DNA from: Capnocytophaga sp.
Lineage (GTDB): Bacteria > Bacteroidota > Bacteroidia > Flavobacteriales > Flavobacteriaceae
Assembly: GCA_030530525.1 (NCBI GenBank)
Contig: JAUMUT010000005.1
Coordinates: forward strand, 1-64,000
DNA length: 64,000 bases
Direction: 5' to 3'
The first letter of the stretch is position 1, and every line of letters starts with the position of its first letter. The position numbers were made by a program, and so were the translations under genes. This document shows positions 27,151-35,304 of the stretch, piece by piece. The notes under the pieces are model-generated. The model was given only the letters and a program-made list of their open reading frames with translations. It did no database searches and had not been told where the DNA came from.

Positions 27151-28083
27151 TTATAAACTCAAAAAAGTAAAACCAACCCCAAAAACCGTTTGTTTATAAT
27201 TATAATCTATCAAAGAATCGCCATAGCCGTGCGAAAATTGTAAAGCCATACGCAAATCTCTACTTAAAGGATATACCCAAGAAGCTTCTAAGAGAGAACG
27301 ATTATGCTTGAAATTCAAATTATTACGAAATCTTAACATAAAAACATTTCTCCGAAAAGAATACGCTGTTCCTAACTCCATTCTTCCTATATAATTCTCT
27401 ATATCAGGATTATCATCTTCCATTTCTTTTTCGCTAAAACGCTTCCAAACACGAGCATTAATCATCACATCTCCCCAAGAAGCCACTCCCATAAGTATAA
27501 ACCTATTCCAACTACGAGAATGCGCCGATTCTTTTCCGTTAGATTGATGATTAACAGAAAGACCAAGCATTCTTAGTTTAAAATTCCCCGCCGAAAGATT
27601 CATTGGGTAAGTAAATATCAACTCAGGCTCGTAGTTTAATTCTCGGAAAGGTCGGGAAAGTTTTCCGTTGTACATTTGCCAATACGCTTGTTGTGTGAAG
27701 GCTACCCAAACATCTCCTTTACCAAAAGCATCTTGCATTATTTTGGCTTTAAGGCTTATTTGAAATTTCACTTCCACGGGTTGATAATCACGCTCTTCTG
27801 GTATTGGTCTATCGGTATTCAAGCCACGTGGTTGCTCTATTGGTTTTTCTGTAAAACGAAATGGCATTATATACATTGGCATATATTCTAAAAACCGAAA
27901 CGTTCCGCGTTGGTCTTCTTTGTCCAATTCCCACATTCTAGAAAGAGTTCTATCCAAATTGGGCTTCTGGTAAGAAAGTTCTTTCTCTTGTGGTAGCGGA
28001 AGTTCTTTCGGTAAAGAATCTTTTTCCATCGTTTGTGAAAAACCAAACGAAAAGCAACCTAATGCAAATACTAAAAATCTCAT
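27151..28083 (-). CDS. outer-membrane phospholipase A (OMPLA)
   Basis: Hydrolyses phospholipids in the outer leaflet of the outer membrane, maintaining lipid asymmetry. The 310-residue protein has a signal peptide (about 1-16). A proline/charged segment and a 12-strand beta-barrel follow. The OMPLA signature NHQSNGKESAHSRSWNR near 178-194 contains the catalytic His and Ser. The family normally works as a calcium-dependent dimer. It has a full -33/-7 promoter and ends at a shared terminator. Confidence 0.92.
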   Translation of the reverse strand: MRFLVFALGCFSFGFSQTMEKDSLPKELPLPQEKELSYQKPNLDRTLSRMWELDKEDQRGTFRFLEYMPMYIMPFRFTEKPIEQPRGLNTDRPIPEERDYQPVEVKFQISLKAKIMQDAFGKGDVWVAFTQQAYWQMYNGKLSRPFRELNYEPELIFTYPMNLSAGNFKLRMLGLSVNHQSNGKESAHSRSWNRFILMGVASWGDVMINARVWKRFSEKEMEDDNPDIENYIGRMELGTAYSFRRNVFMLRFRNNLNFKHNRSLLEASWVYPLSRDLRMALQFSHGYGDSLIDYNYKQTVFGVGFTFLSL

Positions 28084-28107
28084 CTTTTCTCTTTTTCAAA
28101 TTGGCTG

Positions 28108-28137
28108 CAAAAGTACATCAAATTTCCTAAAACCAAA
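28108..28137 (-). promoter_or_regulatory. promoter of the phospholipase A gene
   Basis: Minus-strand -7 box TACTTTTG (28108-28115) has TTTG (28134-28137) 18 bp upstream. Confidence 0.75.
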
Positions 28138-28193
28138 TATTTTTCCCTTTCTTTTTATTCTTACATAAAAATATGCCGAATGTACTATTTTTA

Positions 28194-28226
28194 TTTGGTA
28201 GTAATCCTACTTTTTTCCTATCTTTG
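28194..28226 (+). promoter_or_regulatory. promoter of ettA
   Basis: TATCTTTG at 28219-28226 has TTTG at 28194-28197, a slightly long 21-bp spacer. The ATG is 14 bp downstream. Confidence 0.65.
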
Positions 28227-28240
28227 CCAAAAAATAAATT

Positions 28241-29932
28241 ATGGCAGACGATAAGAAAGTTATTTTTTCAATGAGTAAGGTTAGCAAAACTTACTCTTCT
28301 ACGAATAAACAAGTCCTGAAAGATATTTATCTTAGCTTCTTCTACGGGGCGAAAATAGGAATCCTTGGGCTTAATGGTTCAGGGAAATCTTCTCTCCTAA
28401 AAATCATCGCAGGAGTCGATAAAAACTATCAAGGAGATGTCGTGTTCGCTCCCAATTATACCGTTGGATATTTAGAGCAAGAACCGCAGTTAGATGATAA
28501 CAAAACCGTTATAGAAGTCGTACGCGAAGGCGTTGCCGAAATCACCAATCTATTGGATGAGTTTAACCACATCAACGACCTCTTTGCGCTGGAAGAGAAT
28601 TACTCCGACCCCGATAAGATGCAAAAACTAATGGATAAGCAAGCGGAACTACAAGACAAAATTGATGCTCTTGGTGCTTGGGAAATTGACAATAAACTCG
28701 AAGTAGCTATGGACGCTCTCCGAACTCCCGAACCTGATACGCCTATTAAAGTGCTTTCAGGAGGAGAACGTCGCCGAGTGGCTCTTTGTCGTCTATTACT
28801 CCAACAACCAGATGTTTTACTCTTAGACGAGCCTACCAACCACCTCGATGCAGAATCTGTCCTTTGGTTGGAACAACACCTACAACAATATGCAGGTACC
28901 GTAATTGCCGTTACACACGACCGATATTTCTTGGATAATGTCGCAGGTTGGATTCTAGAATTGGACAGAGGCGAAGGTATCCCTTGGAAAGGTAATTATT
29001 CCTCTTGGCTTGACCAGAAAGCTAAACGACTCGCCCAAGAACAAAAAACAGAAACCAAACGACAAAAAGTATTAGAAAGAGAATTGGAATGGGTTCGCCA
29101 AGGAGCCAAAGGAAGACAAGCTAAACAAAAAGCACGTTTGCAGAATTATGACCGATTGCTCAACGAAGACCAAAAACAACTCGAAGAAAAATTAGAAATC
29201 TATATTCCTAACGGACCACGATTAGGTACTAACGTAATAGAAGCTCGGAATGTTTCCAAAGCCTTCGGAGATAAAATTCTATACGAGGATTTAAATTTCG
29301 TACTCCCGCAGGCAGGTATCGTAGGAGTTATCGGACCTAACGGAGCAGGTAAATCTACTATCTTTAAAATGATTATGGGGGAAGAACAGCCCGATTCAGG
29401 TCAATTTATCGTGGGGGATACTGTAAAAATTGCTTACGTAGATCAATCACATAAAAATATTGACCCCGAAAAATCCATCTGGGAAAACTTTTCTGATGGG
29501 CAAGACCTTATAATGATGGGAGGTCGTCAAGTTAATTCCAGAGCATATCTCAGTCGTTTTAATTTTGGCGGAAGCGAGCAAAACAAGAAAGTCGCAACCC
29601 TTTCCGGAGGAGAACGAAACCGATTACACCTTGCTATGACGCTAAAAGAGGAAGGCAACGTTTTATTATTGGACGAACCCACCAACGACCTCGATGTCAA
29701 TACCCTAAGAGCCTTAGAAGAAGGTTTGGAAAACTTCGCTGGTTGTGCCGTTGTCATTTCCCACGATAGGTGGTTCTTGGATAGGATTTGTACCCATATC
29801 TTAGCCTTTGAAGGAGATTCGCAAGTATATTTCTTTGAAGGAAGTTTCTCAGAATATGAAGAAAATAAAAAGAAACGACTCGGAAAAGAAGTTACTCCTA
29901 CCCGAATAAAATATAAAAAACTTATCCGATAA
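28241..29932 (+). CDS. ettA: energy-dependent translational throttle protein EttA
   Basis: ABC-F ATPase that binds the ribosomal E site and gates the first elongation steps according to energy state. The 563-residue protein has two ABC domains. Walker A sites are GLNGSGKSS (about 43-51) and GPNGAGKST (about 366-374). Signature motifs are LSGGERRRVAL and LSGGERNRLHL. Walker B sites LLLDEPTNHLD and LLLDEPTNDLD retain the catalytic Glu. The linker between domains is positively charged. No membrane segments. Size and the 'arm' insertion in the first domain match EttA rather than Uup or the antibiotic-resistance ABC-F proteins. Confidence 0.93.
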   Translation: MADDKKVIFSMSKVSKTYSSTNKQVLKDIYLSFFYGAKIGILGLNGSGKSSLLKIIAGVDKNYQGDVVFAPNYTVGYLEQEPQLDDNKTVIEVVREGVAEITNLLDEFNHINDLFALEENYSDPDKMQKLMDKQAELQDKIDALGAWEIDNKLEVAMDALRTPEPDTPIKVLSGGERRRVALCRLLLQQPDVLLLDEPTNHLDAESVLWLEQHLQQYAGTVIAVTHDRYFLDNVAGWILELDRGEGIPWKGNYSSWLDQKAKRLAQEQKTETKRQKVLERELEWVRQGAKGRQAKQKARLQNYDRLLNEDQKQLEEKLEIYIPNGPRLGTNVIEARNVSKAFGDKILYEDLNFVLPQAGIVGVIGPNGAGKSTIFKMIMGEEQPDSGQFIVGDTVKIAYVDQSHKNIDPEKSIWENFSDGQDLIMMGGRQVNSRAYLSRFNFGGSEQNKKVATLSGGERNRLHLAMTLKEEGNVLLLDEPTNDLDVNTLRALEEGLENFAGCAVVISHDRWFLDRICTHILAFEGDSQVYFFEGSFSEYEENKKKRLGKEVTPTRIKYKKLIR

Positions 29933-29979
29933 TATTCTCTTTAAAGGATTAAAGAAAATGTAAAAAGAATATTTTTTCA
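29931..29979 (+). terminator. possible ettA terminator
   Basis: An 8-bp stem (AATATTCT with AGAATATT) has a 27-nt loop and a T-tract. Its left arm overlaps the last bases of the ettA stop codon. Long loop, so moderate support. Confidence 0.45.
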
Positions 29980-30145
29980 GAAAGTTATTTTATCTTTTCT
30001 TTATAAATAAATAAAAGCAAATTATGAATACTTACATAATATTCCTACACAAATAAATATACGTTGTACTGGTTTTTTATGTTTTTTTCGTAGTTTGCTT
30101 TTTATTTTATCTATTTTTACACAAAAACAAAACAGAATGAACTAT
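29980..30145. other. AT-rich leader before the 21-bp array
   Basis: Noncoding in all frames as far as I can see. The last 21 bp (30125-30145) look like a decayed half unit of the adjacent array, retaining AGAAT in the correct phase. No TAnnTTTG box is evident. Confidence 0.4.
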
Positions 30146-30396
30146 ATTCTTTGTAGAACACCTTTCATTCTTTGTAGAATACGACAATTCTTTCAAAGAA
30201 TACGCACATTCTTAGTAGAATAACGTTCATTCATAGTAGAATATCTGTTTTCCTTAATAGAATTTCTTTCATTCTTAGTAGAATAGATTATATTCTTGAT
30301 AGAATGATTAATATTCTATATAGAAAATCATTAATTCTTAATAAAATAGCTTTCATTCTTTATTATCTAAACTATATTCTATCTAAACCAAACTAT
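30146..30396 (+). repeat. 21-bp-phased array of twelve short dyad units (array 1)
   Basis: Twelve units start at 30146, 30167, 30187, 30208, 30229, 30250, 30271, 30292, 30313, 30334, 30355 and 30376. Ten intervals are exactly 21 bp and one is 20. The core is ATTCT-nnnn-AGAAT (14 bp, for example ATTCTTAGTAGAAT), followed by about 7 variable bases. Units 2, 4, 7 and 8 have perfect 5-bp arms, unit 3 is a 15-bp palindrome, and units 10-12 decay progressively. 21 bp is two helical turns or seven codons; read in the SLC13 frame the array is open and encodes heptads such as ILSRIDY and ILNKIAF. Confidence 0.9.
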
Positions 30397-30462
30397 AATA
30401 TAGATTACCCGTTTATAAAAACAAATCATTTAACCTATTGTAAAAATAAAAAAATATTTATT

Positions 30463-32319
30463 ATGTATATTACACTTACTATTCTATTTCTTTCTGCTAT
30501 TTTTTTTATGAGCGGAAAGGTTCGTGCTGATTTAGTAGCGATGTGTTCACTTGTTCTATTAGTTTTATTTGGTGTTCTAACTCCTAAGGAAGCTCTCTCA
30601 GGTTTTTCGGATAAAGTCGTGATTATGATGATAGGTCTTTTTGTTGTTGGGGGAGCTATTTTCCAAACTGGGTTAGCTAAAATGATTAGTAGTCGTATTC
30701 TCCGACTGGCTGGCAACAGCGAAATAAAGCTATTCGTATTGCTTATGCTCGTAACCTCTTTCATCGGAGCGTTCGTCAGCAATACCGGAACAGTCGCCTT
30801 AATGATGCCAATTGTAGTTAGTATGGCTATGAGTTCCAACATCAATACCAGCCGTTTATTAATGCCGATGGCTTTCGCAAGCAGTATGGGCGGAATGATG
30901 ACCCTCATCGGAACGCCTCCAAACTTAATCATTGACAACATTCTCGTAGAAGCCGGATACGAAAAATTAACATTCTTCTCTTTCACCCCCGTTGGCATCG
31001 TTTGTTTATTGGTCGGCTTAGTGTTTTTAATTCCTATCAGTAAATTATTCTTATCCAAAAAAGGAAACAGCAACACCGAAAAGAAAAAGGGAAACAAATC
31101 TTTAAATGATTTGGTAGGCGAATACCAATTATCCAAAAACCTCTATCGGGTATCCGTAGAAAACGGCTCTCCTTTCCACGAAAAATCATTAAAGGAAATT
31201 AATATCTCTGAAAAATATCATCTTTCCGTATTAGAAATCCGAAGAAAATCCACTTCCAACAATCCATTTTTTAAAACAGGAAACCAAGAAGTAATCAACG
31301 CCAACACTATTATTTATGAAGGCGATATTCTTTATCTTCGTGGAGAGTTTGAAGAAGTGGAAAGAATGAAAGACGAAAATACATTATCTTTGCTCGATAC
31401 GCACCACACCGAAGAAAAAGAAACGGATATACTAAACTTCCAAAATGTTGGTATTGTAGAAGTATTGGTTATGCCCGCTTCCAAGCTCGTCAATCTTCCT
31501 GTAAAGTCTTCCAAACTACGCGAACATTTCGGGTTAAATATTTTAGGAATACAACGAAAAGACGAATATATATTACAGAACCTCAAAGAGGAAAAAATGC
31601 ATTCTGGTGATATATTATTGGTGCAAGGAACGTGGAAAGATATTGCCAAACTAAGCGACGAACGTAGCCAATTAGTAGTCTTAGGGCAACCGCTCAATGA
31701 AGCAGCAAAAGTAACGCTAACCCACAAAGCCCCAATAGCGGGATTGATAATGATAGCAATGGTCGTTGCGATGATGTTTGATTTTATCCCGATTGCTCCT
31801 GAAATAGCCATTCTCGTAGCTTCGTTATTAATGGTTATCTCTGGGGCATTGCGGAATGTGGAAGCGGCTTACAAAACTATTAATTGGGAGAGTATTGTAC
31901 TCATTGCAGGGATGTTGCCGATGGCTTTGGCATTGGAGAAAACAGGCGTTTCGGGTATGGTTTCGGATATGTTAGTTAATAATTTGGGCAATTACAGCCC
32001 GTATATGTTATTGGCAGGTATTTATTTTACTACTTCTTTAATGACTTTGTTTATAAGCAACACAGCAACGGCTATGCTTTTAGCTCCTATCGCTCTGAAA
32101 GCCTCCGAAGGTATTGGGGTAGCTCCGCACGCCTTTTTGTTTGCTGTTGCAGTAGGTGCGAGTATGTGTTTTGCCTCTCCGTTTTCTACTCCGCCCAATG
32201 CGCTTGTAATGTCGGCTGGTAGATATACATTTATGGATTACGTTAAAGTAGGACTACCTTTGCAAATAGTTATGGGATTGGTTATGATATTTGTTTTGCC
32301 TTTATTATTTCCTTTTTAA
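30463..32319 (+). CDS. SLC13 family permease with RCK-C (TrkA-C) domains
   Basis: Inner-membrane transporter of about 618 residues in the DASS/SLC13 group (sulfate or dicarboxylate uptake). An N-terminal helical half contains FVSNTGTVALMMPIV. Two cytoplasmic TrkA-C/RCK-C domains lie roughly at 150-380. The C-terminal helical half contains the second signature FISNTATAMLLAPIAL. The two SNT motifs form the sodium and substrate sites. The frame is open back to an ATG at 30304, but those 53 codons are the repeat array plus a polar linker. The ATG at 30463 begins the first membrane helix and matches the family. The substrate is uncertain; no consensus promoter was found. Confidence 0.88.
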   Translation: MYITLTILFLSAIFFMSGKVRADLVAMCSLVLLVLFGVLTPKEALSGFSDKVVIMMIGLFVVGGAIFQTGLAKMISSRILRLAGNSEIKLFVLLMLVTSFIGAFVSNTGTVALMMPIVVSMAMSSNINTSRLLMPMAFASSMGGMMTLIGTPPNLIIDNILVEAGYEKLTFFSFTPVGIVCLLVGLVFLIPISKLFLSKKGNSNTEKKKGNKSLNDLVGEYQLSKNLYRVSVENGSPFHEKSLKEINISEKYHLSVLEIRRKSTSNNPFFKTGNQEVINANTIIYEGDILYLRGEFEEVERMKDENTLSLLDTHHTEEKETDILNFQNVGIVEVLVMPASKLVNLPVKSSKLREHFGLNILGIQRKDEYILQNLKEEKMHSGDILLVQGTWKDIAKLSDERSQLVVLGQPLNEAAKVTLTHKAPIAGLIMIAMVVAMMFDFIPIAPEIAILVASLLMVISGALRNVEAAYKTINWESIVLIAGMLPMALALEKTGVSGMVSDMLVNNLGNYSPYMLLAGIYFTTSLMTLFISNTATAMLLAPIALKASEGIGVAPHAFLFAVAVGASMCFASPFSTPPNALVMSAGRYTFMDYVKVGLPLQIVMGLVMIFVLPLLFPF

Positions 32320-32344
32320 TTTCTTCGCATTATTAGAATAAAAG

Positions 32345-32386
32345 AAAATACTCTCTGTTTTATGTTAAAAAGAGAGTATTTTTTTT
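32345..32386 (+). terminator. terminator of the SLC13 gene
   Basis: A 12-bp stem (AAAATACTCTCT with AGAGAGTATTTT) and a T-tract lie 26 bp after the stop. Confidence 0.85.
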
Positions 32387-32424
32387 GCATTCTTGCTAAA
32401 CTATCATAAAGTTTTACTAAAACA

Positions 32425-32456
32425 TTTGTATATTAAAAAGAAATGAATTAAGTTTG
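32425..32456 (+). promoter_or_regulatory. promoter of the 102-residue coiled-coil protein gene
   Basis: TTTG (32425-32428), a 20-bp spacer, TAAGTTTG (32449-32456). The ATG is 23 bp downstream. Confidence 0.7.
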
Positions 32457-32479
32457 TACAAAATTTTAAATTATTCATT

Positions 32480-32788
32480 ATGGCAAAATCTTATGCTAAC
32501 AGAATCGTAGATTTACAATTGCTAATCGATGGGCTAAAAGAGATAAAAGATGCTCTACCCGCAGGTATCACAGAAGAAAGCATCGTGAAATTAGAAAGCT
32601 ACAAGGTAGAATTAGAAAGCCTCAATAGCAAACAAGAACAAGCGAAGGCTCTCTTAAAAGAAATCACGGATAATATTAACAAAAAATCCAAAGAAATAGA
32701 TAAAGTGTATGCTGACGCACGAAAAAGAATAAAAATGGACGTTAGCAACGTACTTTGGAGAAAGTTTGGCATTGAAGACAAACGTTAA
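32480..32788 (+). CDS. hypothetical coiled-coil protein (102 aa)
   Basis: A soluble, highly charged 102-residue protein that is almost entirely helical. A coiled-coil region runs through residues 40-90 with regular Leu/Ile spacing, rich in Lys and Glu. The N-terminal YANRIVDLQLLIDGLKEI may be a dimerisation helix. No signal peptide or known motif. It has its own complete promoter and a very stable terminator, so it is an independently expressed unit. Function unknown. Confidence 0.7.
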   Translation: MAKSYANRIVDLQLLIDGLKEIKDALPAGITEESIVKLESYKVELESLNSKQEQAKALLKEITDNINKKSKEIDKVYADARKRIKMDVSNVLWRKFGIEDKR

Positions 32789-32822
32789 TTCTTAGTGCTT
32801 TTATTTTATTTCTAACAAAATC

Positions 32823-32876
32823 AATCCTTTGATGATAAATACTCATTCATTGTTTTTATCATTAAAGGATTTTTCT
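32823..32876 (+). terminator. terminator of the 102-residue protein gene
   Basis: A 17-bp stem with one G-T pair (AATCCTTTGATGATAAA with TTTATCATTAAAGGATT), 13-nt or larger loop and a T-rich tail. Confidence 0.8.
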
Positions 32877-32904
32877 TAATTACTAACCTCATATTATTAT
32901 AAAA

Positions 32905-34209
32905 ATGAAAAACATTCTTACTTTTTATTTATTTAGTATTACTTTCTTTTCTTTTATACCACTTAGTTTTGCTAATATGGCACAAACTTATTTTAATGGT
33001 ACAGAAAGTTCTTCTATATATCTTGTTTCAGATAATGAAAAGGATAATAATTGTATCGTAAAGAAAGAAAATCTGTTTATTCAGATAAAAGAACATTCTG
33101 GAAATAATCTTTTTTTGAATTATATTGCAGCTATCCAAGCGAAATATAGTATTTATTCGGATAAAAAACAACGTATTTCTTTAATTTTTATAGCAGAAAA
33201 CAATTCAGGGGAATATTCTATAAAAATAAATAATAAAGAAATAGAAAATACTATTCTTTCCCCAGATATGGAATACCCTTTCCTTTCCAAAGAGATAAAG
33301 GAAAATAAAGACGTTTTATATTTTGTAAAATTTAAAGAACAAGAAGATTATATTTCCAACCTGAACGATATTATATTCTTCCAAGCCGATTTGCAAGAAG
33401 GAGAAAACGATATCATTATTGCTTATGAATCCTATTTAGGGCTAAATACTTATGGATTTTTACACCAATACGATTTAAAATATGCGGTATATCCTTCTCA
33501 ATATTGGAATACCTTCCCTCCTATTGAGATAGAAATGCAAATCCCTGAGCATTGGCAAGTATATAAAGAGAATATCGGCAATATAATCCAAGACGGAAAT
33601 ACTTTAAAATGGATTGCCAATGACCTAAGTATAGGCACTTTGGAGTGGGTTTTTACGAAAAAAACTAATTTCTTGCAAGATGCTGTTTTATTCCTTTCGC
33701 CTGTTGGTTTTATGCTTATTACTTTCTTTGTAGGTTTATTACTTCATATTATATTCATAAAAAAACGAAATCATTCTAAGTTAAACTTATTAGATTTTCT
33801 TTTTGTTCCTATATTGAGTTATATTGTTTTTTTCCTTGCTTACCCTTTTATAGAATGGGTAATAGATAGCGAAGGCGGAAACCACGGATACTATTTCTTT
33901 TTCATTTTAACTATTGTCCTTGCTATTCCGTTTTATGGTTTGGTAATTACTCTTTGTTTGTATTTCTTTTATGGCAAGGTAAAAATTCATTTTTCTTTTG
34001 GCTTGGGTGTGCTTGCTTTGGCTTTGAGCTTCCTTTTATTATTGGATAGTATAGAAACGGTTATAGCGTGTAGCTTGCTGATGGTTGGGAGTACCTTGTT
34101 TTATTTATTAAGCAAAAAATCCCGAGTGAAGACCTTCTATCTCGGGAGTGTGTTTATCATTAGTTTGCTTATGTTATTGTGGGTGGTGTATAAAACAAAA
34201 GAGTTTTAA
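32905..34209 (+). CDS. hypothetical exported/membrane protein
   Basis: A 434-residue protein with an N-terminal signal sequence (about 1-24, MKNILTFYLFSITFFSFIPL). A beta-rich extracytoplasmic domain of about 230 residues is followed by six predicted transmembrane helices in the C-terminal 180 residues. The domain order, periplasmic sensor-like part then helices, resembles membrane-anchored sensory or transport accessory proteins. I recognise no family. It ends 15 bp from the convergent AraC gene with no obvious terminator between them. Confidence 0.65.
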   Translation: MKNILTFYLFSITFFSFIPLSFANMAQTYFNGTESSSIYLVSDNEKDNNCIVKKENLFIQIKEHSGNNLFLNYIAAIQAKYSIYSDKKQRISLIFIAENNSGEYSIKINNKEIENTILSPDMEYPFLSKEIKENKDVLYFVKFKEQEDYISNLNDIIFFQADLQEGENDIIIAYESYLGLNTYGFLHQYDLKYAVYPSQYWNTFPPIEIEMQIPEHWQVYKENIGNIIQDGNTLKWIANDLSIGTLEWVFTKKTNFLQDAVLFLSPVGFMLITFFVGLLLHIIFIKKRNHSKLNLLDFLFVPILSYIVFFLAYPFIEWVIDSEGGNHGYYFFFILTIVLAIPFYGLVITLCLYFFYGKVKIHFSFGLGVLALALSFLLLLDSIETVIACSLLMVGSTLFYLLSKKSRVKTFYLGSVFIISLLMLLWVVYKTKEF

Positions 34210-34224
34210 CCGAAGTGGAGTATA

Positions 34225-35118
34225 TTATTCTTTCCCTGAAAGATATTTTTTGGGAGTAGTAGCAAATTTCTTTTTAAAGGCAGCAATAAAATGGCTTGGG
34301 GTACTATACCCGAGCTTTATGCTTAGTTCATTTATGTTATATTCACCACTTTGTAGCCATTTTCTGGCAAGTTCCATTTTATAATCAAATAGAAAATTAT
34401 AAACGGACTCCCCATAGATTTGTTTAAACCCTGATTTTAGTTTTTTCAGAGTAATTCCTACCTCATCTGCCAATTCTTGCAAAGAAGGCGGGTTGAGCAT
34501 ATTTTTGATAATCAATTCTTTGGCTTGGCGTATCTTTTTTACGTTTTCTTCATCGGAGAGGAAAGGACAGTTTTCGGTATTTACGTCATTGGTTTTGTTA
34601 AAAAATAAGCATAACAGCTCAAAAATTTTTGCTTTTTGGTATAACAAAAACATACTTGGATGGATATTATTGTATTGCATTTGGTGTAAAATAACAGCCA
34701 TTTGAGGGGTAATTGTACCGTTAGAATAATATTTTTTGTCTTTATTTTCTACGTTCAAAAAATCAATACAATTGGATTCTTCGGAGAATAAAGAATGGAA
34801 TTTTTGAATAGAAATAAAAAGAGAAACCACGCTTGATTTTGGGTGCAATTTCAAATGAACAGGCAGTATCTGTTGCGGATTGTATAATAAAAGTAATTGC
34901 ATTTCGGGAAGTGGTAACGAATAATTTCCTTGGTGGAATAAGAAAAGAGCATTGCCTTTGGTGCAAAAATGAAACTGAATAAAATTCTGTTTTATTTCTG
35001 GTGTAATTTCTTCAAAATCAGTACTTTGATTATCTCCCAAAACCATAAAAATTCCTTCTTCTACATAAAATAAAGTAGAGGTACTTTCTGCGATATTTTT
35101 TAAATTTTGTATTGCCAT
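34225..35118 (-). CDS. AraC family transcriptional regulator
   Basis: A 297-residue regulator. An N-terminal region of about 190 residues could bind an effector. A C-terminal AraC-type DNA-binding domain (about 210-295) has two helix-turn-helix units: SLQELADEVGITLKKLKSGF and NINELSIKLGYSTPSHFIAAFKKKF followed by TPKKYL. It is divergent from hemA. The shared 186-bp region contains paired direct repeats exactly 21 bp apart, overlapping its own promoter, which suggests autorepression and control of hemA (inference). This AraC-hemA arrangement recurs in Flavobacteriia. Confidence 0.9.
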   Translation of the reverse strand: MAIQNLKNIAESTSTLFYVEEGIFMVLGDNQSTDFEEITPEIKQNFIQFHFCTKGNALFLFHQGNYSLPLPEMQLLLLYNPQQILPVHLKLHPKSSVVSLFISIQKFHSLFSEESNCIDFLNVENKDKKYYSNGTITPQMAVILHQMQYNNIHPSMFLLYQKAKIFELLCLFFNKTNDVNTENCPFLSDEENVKKIRQAKELIIKNMLNPPSLQELADEVGITLKKLKSGFKQIYGESVYNFLFDYKMELARKWLQSGEYNINELSIKLGYSTPSHFIAAFKKKFATTPKKYLSGKE

Positions 35119-35208
35119 TTTTTAATTTATTTTATTTAGACTATTTCCATATTTTATAGTTATCAACAATGTAAAACATTGAAAATCAATATTTATTATT
35201 TCAAAATG

Positions 35209-35216
35209 CAAATATA
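35209..35216 (-). promoter_or_regulatory. -7 promoter box of the araC-family gene
   Basis: Minus-strand TATATTTG. The candidate operator repeats begin immediately upstream and cover where the -33 element would be. Confidence 0.5.
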
Positions 35217-35250
35217 GCACTTTTAGAGTAAAAAAAAGTACTTTTAGCGT
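35216..35250. promoter_or_regulatory. candidate AraC-type operator (two direct repeats)
   Basis: AGCACTTTTAGAGT (35216-35229) and AGTACTTTTAGCGT (35237-35250) are 12/14 identical and start exactly 21 bp apart, the spacing of AraC half-sites. They lie between the divergent -7 boxes of the regulator gene and hemA: about -14 to -48 for the regulator and -38 to -72 for hemA. Confidence 0.65.
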
Positions 35251-35273
35251 TATTTTTATCCACAATATCCTAT

Positions 35274-35281
35274 TATTTTTG
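35274..35281 (+). promoter_or_regulatory. -7 promoter box of hemA
   Basis: TATTTTTG lies 23 bp upstream of the ATG at 35305. There is no TTTG -33 element, consistent with activator dependence (inference). Confidence 0.55.
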
Positions 35282-35304
35282 CAAAAGAAAGATGGAAATA
35301 TAAA

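Noticed and set aside
30003..30110. Long-range inverted repeat around AAAAGCAAA (30013-30021) and TTTGCTTTTTATT (30094-30106)
   Set aside because: It needs gaps and is little better than expected in sequence this AT-rich.
30146..30396. Array 1 as a CRISPR
   Set aside because: The repeats are only 14 bp and degenerate, the intervals between them about 7 bp, and there are no cas genes nearby.
30304..30462. 53-residue N-terminal extension of the SLC13 permease
   Set aside because: The extension is the translated repeat array and linker, not part of the transporter fold. I kept 30463 as the start but discuss the open frame as a finding.
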